A stretch of 40,380 nucleotides of DNA from assembly GCA_900545075.1 (NCBI GenBank), contig UQXT01000005.1:1-40380 (forward strand). Reading direction: 5' to 3'. This stretch comes from an uncultured Collinsella sp. (GTDB lineage Bacteria; Actinomycetota; Coriobacteriia; Coriobacteriales; Coriobacteriaceae). A model generated the notes under the pieces. The model was given only the letters and a program-made list of their open reading frames with translations. It was not told where the DNA came from and ran no database searches. Shown one piece after another: positions 1 through 5,686 of the stretch; within the stretch, counting starts at the first letter, position 1, and each line of letters starts with the position of its first letter. A program made the translations under genes and the position numbers.

Positions 1-352
1 ACAAATCCAAGTTAGACCATTTCAAATGGTTCGATGTCTGCCCGGATGCGACACTCGGAAGTGTCCATCCTCGCAGTATCCGGTTCTCAAGGTGCACGCC
101 TGCGCGGCTCATCCGGTTCGACCGGGCCGCGCGGCAAGGAGATATATTGCCAGACCGCGAAGCGATGTGGGACGTCAATTCCACTCTTCACAAGTCCTAC
201 ACAATACATCGCTTTCTATGCTTGATAGAAAAGCCAATGCGAATCTACCGCATACATCAGATGATGACCCTTTGGTTTTGGAATATATAGAAATCGGTCA
301 CCTGTAAGGAAGTATCTACCCGCGCATTTATATGGATAAACCCGCAATTGAT
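1..352. other. Left-edge non-coding stretch with three palindromes
   Basis: I see no convincing gene here. The open frames on the plus strand lack a clear ribosome binding site and read as arginine/serine-rich nonsense. The stretch holds a 15-bp near-perfect palindrome at 16-30 (ACCATTT, C, AAATGGT), a hairpin at 50-65 (GACACT, CGGA, AGTGTC) and a stronger nested hairpin at 102-132 (GCGCGGC outer arms around CCGGT-TCG-ACCGG). It lies beyond the rplT terminator, so it probably belongs to whatever lies left of the window: a leader RNA, a small RNA or a palindromic repeat. I could not match it to a riboswitch or known RNA consensus. Confidence 0.4.
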
Positions 353-388
353 AAAAAAGGGAGCGCCGCGCACAACGCGACACTCCCC
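353..388 (-). terminator. Rho-independent terminator of infC-rpmI-rplT
   Basis: On the minus strand a 12-bp stem (GGGAGTGTCGCG with CGCGGCGCTCCC, two G-U pairs) closes a five-base loop and is followed at once by six Ts. It sits about 20 bp after the rplT stop codon, the expected place for the end of this operon. Confidence 0.9.
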
Positions 389-408
389 TAGCGATTCAAG
401 AGAATCTA

Positions 409-768
409 TTAGGCCTCGAGAGCCTTCTTGGCGATGGTAGCCAGCTCGTTGAAGGACTCGATGTCCTCGTAAGCCATCTGAGCCAGGACCTTGCGGTCGA
501 GCTCGATGCCGGCAACCTTCAGGCCGTGCATGAACTGAGAGTAAGAGATGTCGTTCAGGCGAGCAGCAGCGTTGATACGAGTGATCCAAAGAGAACGGAT
601 CTCGCGCTTCTTGTTGCGGCGATCACGATACTGATACTGCAGGGAGTGCTGGACCTGCTCTTTAGCATGCTTGTAAGTACGCGAAGCGGCACCGTAGTAA
701 CCCTTCGCACGGTGCATAACGGTACGGCGCTTCTTCTTGGCGGCAACAGCGCGCTTAATACGTGCCAT
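409..768 (-). CDS. rplT: 50S ribosomal protein L20
   Basis: The 119-residue product is ribosomal protein L20, an early-assembly protein of the large subunit that binds 23S rRNA. Length and the basic N-terminus (MARIKRAVAAKKKRR, then the RAKGYYGAASR block) are typical of the family, as is the C-terminal globular part with the ITRINAAAR and LDRKVLAQMA segments. The start is well supported by AGGAGT about 9 bases before the ATG. It is the last gene of the infC-rpmI-rplT operon, 46 bp after rpmI, and is followed by a strong terminator. In many bacteria L20 represses its own operon by binding leader RNA; here the hairpin leader ahead of infC could serve that role, but this is inference. Confidence 0.98.
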   Translation of the reverse strand: MARIKRAVAAKKKRRTVMHRAKGYYGAASRTYKHAKEQVQHSLQYQYRDRRNKKREIRSLWITRINAAARLNDISYSQFMHGLKVAGIELDRKVLAQMAYEDIESFNELATIAKKALEA

Positions 769-814
769 GTTCTATCAACTCCTAGACGGTAAAACGAAAA
801 ACGGGAACGCGAAC

Positions 815-1006
815 TTAGGCGAGACGCGACTTGATGACCTTGCGGTCGGCAGCGGCGATCTCGGTCTCCTGACGGAAGCCACGCTTACGCTTGGTGGACT
901 TCTTGCTCAGGATGTGGCTCTTGAAAGCCTTGGCGCGCATAAGCTTGCCGGTACCAGTCTTGCGGAAACGCTTCTTGGTGCCGCTGTGGGACTTCATCTT
1001 AGGCAT
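815..1006 (-). CDS. rpmI: 50S ribosomal protein L35
   Basis: The 63-residue, strongly basic product is ribosomal protein L35. It opens with the canonical MPKMKSHSGTKKRF and ends in the short KVIKSRLA tail; the length is normal for the family. The ribosome binding site AAGGAG lies 7 bases before the ATG. The gene is between infC (32 bp upstream) and rplT (46 bp downstream) in the standard order, and there is no terminator between the three, so they should be cotranscribed. Confidence 0.98.
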   Translation of the reverse strand: MPKMKSHSGTKKRFRKTGTGKLMRAKAFKSHILSKKSTKRKRGFRQETEIAAADRKVIKSRLA

Positions 1007-1038
1007 GAAATACTCCTTAATCGGTTACAGAACACTAG

Positions 1039-1593
1039 TTACTTGGTATCGCTTGCCGCTTTATCCTCATCAAAGGCGCCCTTAATCGGGGCGAGCAGCA
1101 TAAGCATGTTACGGCCTTCCATCTTAGGCTTGGACTCGACCGTAGCGTAAGGCTTAAGATCCTCGGCGAGACGCTCGAGAACGTTAAGACCCTGCTCCGG
1201 GTGAGCCATCTCACGGCCGCGGAACATGATGGTGATCTTAACGCGTGCGCCCTTCTTGAGGAAACGCAGAACGTGGCCCTTCTTGGTCTCGTAGTCGCCA
1301 ACGTCGATCTTGGGTCGGAACTTCATTTCCTTGACCTCGACCTTGGACTGGTTCTTACGAGCGGCCTTAGCCTTCATGGCCTGCTGGTACTTGAACTTAC
1401 CGTAGTCCATGACCTTGCAGACCGGCGGCTCCGCGTTGGGAGCGATCTCGACCAGGTCGAGACCCTGATCGTCAGCAACGCGCTGGGCATCGCGGATGGC
1501 GAACAGGCCGAGCTGAGAGCCATCGACGCCAATCAAACGGCACGAAGATGCGGTGATCTCGTCGTTGATGCGGGTGTCATCAGACTTAGCTAT
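1039..1593 (-). CDS. infC: Translation initiation factor IF-3, probable AUA start
   Basis: This encodes IF-3, which binds the 30S subunit and checks start-codon pairing. The N-domain (RINDEITASSCRLIG), the basic linker helix (VMDYGKFKYQQAMKAKAARK) and the C-domain (EMKFRPKIDVGDYETKKGH, FRGREMAHPEQG, LMLLAPIK) are intact. I place the start at an ATA codon, 1593-1591, because a perfect GGAGGT (1601-1606) lies seven bases before it, giving 184 residues. The only in-frame ATG upstream, at 1608, overlaps that same GGAGGT and has no ribosome binding site of its own; using it would add five residues. IF-3 genes of other bacteria start at AUU or another weak codon so that IF-3 represses its own synthesis. 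The same logic fits here but is inference. Confidence 0.93.
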   Translation of the reverse strand: MAKSDDTRINDEITASSCRLIGVDGSQLGLFAIRDAQRVADDQGLDLVEIAPNAEPPVCKVMDYGKFKYQQAMKAKAARKNQSKVEVKEMKFRPKIDVGDYETKKGHVLRFLKKGARVKITIMFRGREMAHPEQGLNVLERLAEDLKPYATVESKPKMEGRNMLMLLAPIKGAFDEDKAASDTK

Positions 1594-1600
1594 TTTCCCT

Positions 1601-1606
1601 ACCTCC
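1601..1606 (-). promoter_or_regulatory. Ribosome binding site that decides the infC start
   Basis: GGAGGT on the minus strand, seven bases before an in-frame ATA and overlapping the alternative ATG at 1608. This spacing is optimal for the ATA and impossible for the ATG, so it argues for initiation at a non-canonical codon. Confidence 0.7.
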
Positions 1607-1610
1607 ATTC

Positions 1611-1646
1611 ATAAAAAAATAACCCGGCGCTTCTCAGCAACCAGGT
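1611..1646 (-). promoter_or_regulatory. infC leader hairpin with U-tract (candidate attenuator)
   Basis: On the minus strand ACCTGG pairs with CCGGGT (one G-U), and inside it GCT and AGC close a GAGA tetraloop; a TATTTTTTTAT tract follows directly. This has the form of an intrinsic terminator but lies only about 18 bases before the infC ribosome binding site, so read-through must occur. A second small hairpin (TCCTC, ATACC, GAGGA) lies just upstream, near 1659-1674. Leaders of infC-rpmI-rplT operons in other Gram-positive bacteria control the operon by such premature termination. No antiterminator could be assigned by eye. Confidence 0.55.
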
Positions 1647-1810
1647 CGTACACATAGACATCCTCGGTATGAGGAAGGGAATCTAGGTTGTATGACCAGT
1701 CAGCTGCTCATTGGCGCCAAAAGGTGGGAACCCTCGGGTTCCTCTTTAGGGCATTGCGGGAACAACGCCTTGCGAATAATAACACGTACCGCGCGTTATC
1801 ACATTACGTA

Positions 1811-1879
1811 CACGAAAAAGGGGGCCTTGACCCCCTTGAACGCTCACTTGCATGTATGGTGCCCGAGGCGAGACTCGAA
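1811..1879. repeat. Direct repeat copy 1 (tRNA-Leu 3' end plus terminator)
   Basis: These 69 bases match 1995-2065 almost exactly. Read on the minus strand they hold the last 20 or so bases of tRNA-Leu including encoded CCA, about 25 bases of downstream spacer, and a second copy of the GGGGG/CCCCC terminator with its run of Ts. The rest of the tRNA is absent, so this is a non-functional 3' fragment. Confidence 0.9.
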
Positions 1880-1994
1880 GGGCCTTCGCTTCGCGAAGCC
1901 CCGGGCTTCGGGCGCACGGCGCCCTCGCCACGCTCCGCTACAAACAGGCCACAGGCCTGTTTGCTTAACGCTCCGCGCGCTCACGCGAGTTCGG
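1880..1994. repeat. Palindrome-rich 115-bp insert between the two repeats
   Basis: The segment has no plausible gene. It contains CTTCGC-TTC-GCGAAG-like arms at about 1884-1902, a GCCCCGGGC core, and near 1950-1972 a ten-base inverted repeat (CAAACAGGCC, ACA, GGCCTGTTTG). Such tight packing of palindromes resembles a REP-type or miniature mobile element. Other genomic copies could not be sought here. Confidence 0.5.
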
Positions 1995-2065
1995 CACGAA
2001 AAAAGGGGGGTCTTGACCCCCTTGAACGCTCACTTGCATGTATGGTGCCCGAGGCGAGACTCGAA
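1995..2065. repeat. Direct repeat copy 2 (native tRNA-Leu 3' end)
   Basis: This copy overlaps the 3' end of the intact tRNA-Leu gene and its terminator, and is 186 bp from copy 1. The two copies differ mainly by one extra A and G and a C/T change in the terminator stem. Confidence 0.9.
1999..2022 (-). terminator. Terminator of tRNA-Leu
   Basis: On the minus strand GGGGGTC and GACCCCC form a stem with a two-base AA loop, followed by CTTTTTT. It begins about 20 bp after the tRNA 3' end. A near copy is at 1815-1836. Confidence 0.85.
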
Positions 2066-2129
2066 CTCGCACGTTGTTGCCAACGGTGGATTTTGAGTCC
2101 ACTGCGTCTGCCAATTCCGCCACTCGGGC
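2043..2129 (-). tRNA. tRNA-Leu (anticodon CAA)
   Basis: The minus strand folds as a class II tRNA: acceptor GCCCGAG pairs with CTCGGGC and CCA is encoded (2043-2045). The anticodon stem GTGGA/TCCAC encloses the loop CTCAAAA, which reads CAA, decoding UUG. A long variable arm (GTTGGCAACAAC region) and the GTTCGAGTC T-loop are present. The 87-base gene is followed by its own terminator. The preceding gene ends 39 bp upstream. Confidence 0.95.
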
Positions 2130-2168
2130 ACGTAATGCGTGAGTTAGTTTATCACAGCTTTCTGTTGA

Positions 2169-3602
2169 TTAGTCCGAAAATGGAACTTCGAGCATTTCGA
2201 TAAGCTCAACCTTGCGCAACATCTCCCGCTTACGACATCCACGCCCATCAACCGAGGCCTCGCCCATCTGGTTGTCATAGGGATCCTCGCGCATGCCATC
2301 GAAAGCAGGCACAAATTCAGCCTGGAATCGATTGTTGGCCACCATACGCCACGGGTCGAGGTTGCCAAAGTAGTGCTGGCGACGCCACTCCTCCCCCATC
2401 CTGCGCGCCGAGGAACCAAACGATACGTCGGCGTTAAGCCAACCGGTCTGTGGCGTATAGAACTCAGCCCAATCGTGCGGCCCCACCGAATCGGGAGCAA
2501 CATACAGGCCGCTCTGCCAACGGGCAGGCACGCCCGCGATGCGGCACATGGTGATAAACGTGAGCGCCATAACGCCGCAATCGCCGCGTAAAGAATGCGC
2601 ACAGTCGTCGGCAATAGATCCCAAAAGCAGGTACGGTGGCTGATAGCGATAGTCGATATGCTGTGTCAGGTAATCATAGATAGCACGAGCGCGATCGAGC
2701 GGATCCTCGAGCCCGTCAACAACACGCTCCGTCAACTGTCGCAGGTACGGCGTAAACGCAATGTGCGGACGGTCCTCGGAAGTGTCCACGGGCAGCGGCG
2801 TGTCCATGCACGTATGCGATGGGAGCGCGCCACCATAGATATCGCAATAGGCGGCATCTATGTGATAGCGATAGGTCACCGAGAATGAATGTTCAGTCGA
2901 AGATGTCCAAGAGGCAGTACGAGCCGAAACGTTTTCAGAGGCAACGGTACCCCCCGACGTCATATCGAGAACCTCGATTTGAGACTGTTGACAACAGGCG
3001 GCGGCAACGGGCAGCCACGCGCGAACAGCTTCTCCCTTCAGAGCCCCGGGGACAGACACGGATGCCTTAAGCGTGATGGCACGAGTCAACCCGTTTTGCG
3101 ACTCCATCTCCCTGAGCATCTGGTTACGCAGCGCGATGCCGTCCGCAGAATCGGGACGCAGGCCCGGAACCTCCTTGGGGTACACGCGAAGCGAATCGAG
3201 GAAGTTGTCGAGAACGAACAGCTCGCCATCGATAAAGCGCCAGTCAATACGCTTACGGTCAATCAGATCGTCAAACTGCTCCTCAGTAAACTCAGGCCAC
3301 TCCTCGCGAATCATCGCAATAGCCCGATCGCGCGACACCGAAAAATGAAGCGGCGTCTCGAGCATGCGATACCGCTCGGCACGAACACAAGCAGTCAGCG
3401 AAGGCTCAGGGCTCTGCTCCAGAAGGCGATCGCAGGCAGCAACAGCCTGCGTCAAATAGCCGGCATCCTTGAGACGAAGAATCTCGGGCGGCAGTCCAAT
3501 ATCGAGATGACGAAAGTCATTACAGCAAACATCAACAGAGCAACCAACAGGACCCTCGTCAATAACCTTCCCATCCGAAGGCAGCACATCAATAACAGCC
3601 AT
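2169..3602 (-). CDS. Transglutaminase-like domain protein
   Basis: The 477-residue product carries a C-terminal transglutaminase-like (papain-fold) core. The catalytic triad is visible as Cys342 in RGDCGVMA, His376 in PHDWAEFY and Asp392 in LNADVSFG. This fold in bacteria is found in peptidases and in amide-forming or amide-cleaving enzymes; the substrate cannot be told. The N-terminal 170 residues form an alpha-helical, tetratricopeptide-like region, followed by a probable beta-rich domain (about 175-280). I see no signal peptide, so it may be cytoplasmic. The start chosen (ATG at 3602) has GGAG seven bases upstream; an earlier in-frame start at 3647 has none. It stands alone, between the tRNA and the large palindrome downstream of the aldolase gene. 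Confidence 0.85.
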   Translation of the reverse strand: MAVIDVLPSDGKVIDEGPVGCSVDVCCNDFRHLDIGLPPEILRLKDAGYLTQAVAACDRLLEQSPEPSLTACVRAERYRMLETPLHFSVSRDRAIAMIREEWPEFTEEQFDDLIDRKRIDWRFIDGELFVLDNFLDSLRVYPKEVPGLRPDSADGIALRNQMLREMESQNGLTRAITLKASVSVPGALKGEAVRAWLPVAAACCQQSQIEVLDMTSGGTVASENVSARTASWTSSTEHSFSVTYRYHIDAAYCDIYGGALPSHTCMDTPLPVDTSEDRPHIAFTPYLRQLTERVVDGLEDPLDRARAIYDYLTQHIDYRYQPPYLLLGSIADDCAHSLRGDCGVMALTFITMCRIAGVPARWQSGLYVAPDSVGPHDWAEFYTPQTGWLNADVSFGSSARRMGEEWRRQHYFGNLDPWRMVANNRFQAEFVPAFDGMREDPYDNQMGEASVDGRGCRKREMLRKVELIEMLEVPFSD

Positions 3603-3744
3603 ACCAAAACTCCAAGTCACTAGAACGCTTGAAGCCCATTGTAGCAAGATAAAAAAGAAAGCCCCAATAAAGGAACCCTCAACACCGATAAACGGTACCC
3701 ATTAAAAATGAATTCAGCCCAGTAACCCTGCGGCGTTAAACGAA

Positions 3745-3836
3745 GGAAGCCCCGTCTCCCGGAACTGTTTCCTTGGCGCGACTTCTGGCGAAGCCAGGTG
3801 AGCGCAAAGGAAACAGTGTAGGGGGACGGGGCTTCC
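3745..3836. repeat. 92-base near-perfect palindrome downstream of fba
   Basis: The outer arms pair over about 16 bp (GGAAGCCCCGTCTCCC against GGGGGACGGGGCTTCC), the middle arms over about 10 bp (CTGTTTCCTT against AAGGAAACAG), then GCGC with GCGC, and the apex is CTGGC-GAA-GCCAG. No run of Ts follows on either strand, so it is not a standard terminator although it lies 20 bp after the fba stop and may still end or stabilise that transcript. It could equally be a palindromic repeat element or a structured RNA. Confidence 0.75.
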
Positions 3837-3856
3837 GGCGGGAAGTTTAGCGACGC

Positions 3857-4723
3857 TTACGCCTTGTTGACGGAGCCAAACTCCTCCATGAGCTCCTTGG
3901 TGCGGGCAACGATGTTGTCGCGACCAGGCTTGAGGAGCTTGCGGGGGTCAAAGCCCTTGCCCTGCTGATCCTTGCCAGCCTCGATGTACTCACGGACGCC
4001 CTTGGCGAAGACGAGCTGCAGGTCGGTGTTGACGTTGATCTTGGAGATGCCCAAGGAGATGGCCTTCTTGATCTGATCCTCGGGGATGCCGGTGCCACCG
4101 TGCAGGACGAGGGGCAGGTCGCCGGTCTGGGCCTTGATCTCGCCCAGACGCTCGAAGGAAAGGCCGGCCCAGTCGGCGGGATAGACGCCGTGGATGTTGC
4201 CAATGCCGCAGGCGAGGAAGTCGACGCCCAGGTCAGCAATCTGCTTGCACTCAGCGGGGTCAGCGAGCTCGCCGTTGGAGGTCACGCCGTCCTCGGTGCC
4301 GCCGATGCCGCCGACCTCGGCCTCGATGGACATGCCCTTGGAGTGGGCAAGCTCAACGAGCTCCTTGGTGCGGTCGAGGTTAAGCTGGAAGGTCTCCTCG
4401 TGAGAGCCGTCATACATGATGGACGTGAAGCCGGCCTCGATGCACTTGAAGCAGTCCTCGTAAGAACCGTGATCGAGGTGAAGGGCGACGGGAACGGTAA
4501 CGCCCGTGGCCTCGACGGCAGCCTTGACCATGTCGGCGCAGACCTTGAAACCGCCCATCCACTTAGCGGCACCAGCGGTGCACTGAAGGATCAGCGGAGA
4601 CTTGGCCTCCTCGGCGGCCTGGAGAATAGCCAGGGTCCACTCGAGGTTGTTGGTGTTGAAGGCACCGAGAGCGTACTTGCCGGCCTCGGCCTTCTTGAGC
4701 ATGTCTGCTGCGTTGACGAGCAT
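3857..4723 (-). CDS. fba: Class II fructose-1,6-bisphosphate aldolase
   Basis: The 288-residue enzyme cleaves fructose 1,6-bisphosphate to dihydroxyacetone phosphate and glyceraldehyde 3-phosphate in glycolysis, and runs in reverse in gluconeogenesis. The catalytic Asp84 and zinc ligand His85 are in LHLDHGS, the EAEVGGIGG block follows at 134-142, and further zinc ligands are His177 (GNIHGVY) and His207 (VLHGGTG). The NVNTDLQ phosphate-binding segment is present. The ATG at 4723 has a strong AGGAGGT nine bases upstream; an earlier in-frame start would add 32 residues with no family resemblance. It appears monocistronic, with a long AT-richer leader of roughly 190 bp upstream and the large palindrome downstream. 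Confidence 0.97.
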   Translation of the reverse strand: MLVNAADMLKKAEAGKYALGAFNTNNLEWTLAILQAAEEAKSPLILQCTAGAAKWMGGFKVCADMVKAAVEATGVTVPVALHLDHGSYEDCFKCIEAGFTSIMYDGSHEETFQLNLDRTKELVELAHSKGMSIEAEVGGIGGTEDGVTSNGELADPAECKQIADLGVDFLACGIGNIHGVYPADWAGLSFERLGEIKAQTGDLPLVLHGGTGIPEDQIKKAISLGISKINVNTDLQLVFAKGVREYIEAGKDQQGKGFDPRKLLKPGRDNIVARTKELMEEFGSVNKA

Positions 4724-4867
4724 AAAAGAAACCTCCTGTAAGGTTGCTCCGATAACGCCTGAGATTTTACCACGGCGTACCCGAGCATAAACGTTCGTTT
4801 GTTCACGAATATCGTCCAAACAGACTTTTTTTGACCGTTTGCCCTACGGAATCGACCCGTTGGGGAA

Positions 4868-4921
4868 AAATAGCTTGACGTTTGGACGCTTCTCGTGCTT
4901 TAGAAGCTGACTATAAAGCTA
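4868..4921 (-). terminator. Possible terminator of the recJ-rsh operon
   Basis: Just past the hydrolase stop, the minus strand has TAGCTT pairing with AAGCTA followed by TTTTT, with a nested GCTTCT/AGAAGC hairpin inside. The long loops make it a weak prediction. Confidence 0.3.
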
Positions 4922-5602
4922 CACCTGCATGAAAGGGTTCTGCATGAGCTCGCGTGCCATGGTGGTCGAATCGCCATGGCCGGTTAGGCAAACGGTATCG
5001 GGCGGGAGAAGCCGGGCGAGCTTGGAGAGCGAGCGCAGAATCGCCGCCTCGTCGCCACCGGCAAGATCGGTGCGACCGTGGCTGCCCGGGAACAGGGTGT
5101 CGCCAACAAAGGCGATGCTTCCCTGCTCGGTGACGGCGAACAAGACGATCCCGCCCGGCGTATGCCCTGGTGTCTCGATCACCTGCAGGCAGATATCGCC
5201 CACCTCGATAGCATCGCCCTCGGCGAGTAGGCGCGTCGGCTCCCCGGGGTCGGGCGTCTCAATGCCCCACATAGCTCGCTGTTCCTCGATGTTCGCATGC
5301 GGCACCGCCACATCCTTGGCACACAGCTCATACTGGCAGCCCTCGCCAACGGTGGTTCGCACGCCGGCAACACCACCAACATGATCGGCATGGCCATGAG
5401 TGCAAACGGCGCCAAGCACGCGTACGCTGGGATGCTCGGCTCGAATATGCTCCACCAGGCGCTCGCCTTCCCATGCGGGGTCGATAATCACGCACTCATT
5501 GTCCGAAATAACAGCATAGCTATTGGTCTGAATGGGACCGTTTACGAGCGTCTCGATCTCGACCGATCCCTTGGGAGTTACATCCAAGGACACAGCACTC
5601 AT
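4919..5602 (-). CDS. Glyoxalase II-like metallo-beta-lactamase-fold hydrolase
   Basis: The 227-residue product is a compact metallo-beta-lactamase-fold hydrolase. The dinuclear metal site is complete: His69, His71, Asp73 and His74 in THGHADHVGG, His147 in TPGHTPGG, Asp168 in VGDTLF and His209 in TGHGDST. Proteins of this size and pattern are commonly annotated as hydroxyacylglutathione hydrolase or related thioesterases, but the true substrate is unknown; the C-terminal substrate domain of classical glyoxalase II is missing. The ATG is preceded by AGGAGAGGG. It lies 84 bp after rsh with a perfect hairpin between them and is probably the last gene of the recJ-rsh unit. The same pairing with rsh occurs in other Gram-positive genomes, as I recall. 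Confidence 0.88.
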   Translation of the reverse strand: MSAVSLDVTPKGSVEIETLVNGPIQTNSYAVISDNECVIIDPAWEGERLVEHIRAEHPSVRVLGAVCTHGHADHVGGVAGVRTTVGEGCQYELCAKDVAVPHANIEEQRAMWGIETPDPGEPTRLLAEGDAIEVGDICLQVIETPGHTPGGIVLFAVTEQGSIAFVGDTLFPGSHGRTDLAGGDEAAILRSLSKLARLLPPDTVCLTGHGDSTTMARELMQNPFMQV

Positions 5603-5622
5603 GTCCCTCTCCTCTCTATAGA

Positions 5623-5650
5623 ACTCGAGGCATCAAACGATGCCTCGAGT
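5623..5650. other. Perfect 12-bp hairpin between rsh and the hydrolase
   Basis: ACTCGAGGCATC and its exact complement enclose a four-base loop. No T-run follows in either direction, so it looks more like an RNA processing or stability element than a terminator. Confidence 0.6.
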
Positions 5651-5686
5651 GTAGCGAATATCGATAATATGGCGCGTTCGTCGCGA

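Noticed and set aside
26..307. Plus-strand frames at the left edge
   Set aside because: No ribosome binding site, Arg/Ser-rich low-quality translation and several palindromes in the DNA argue against coding.
1811..2065. CRISPR-like repeat
   Set aside because: There are only two copies and they contain a tRNA 3' end and a terminator, so this is a duplication and not an array.
1688..2203. A 171-codon plus-strand frame over the tRNA-Leu repeat region
   Set aside because: Its internal repeat (KKGGLDPLERSLACMVPEAR) is just the translated direct repeat of a tRNA 3' end and terminator.
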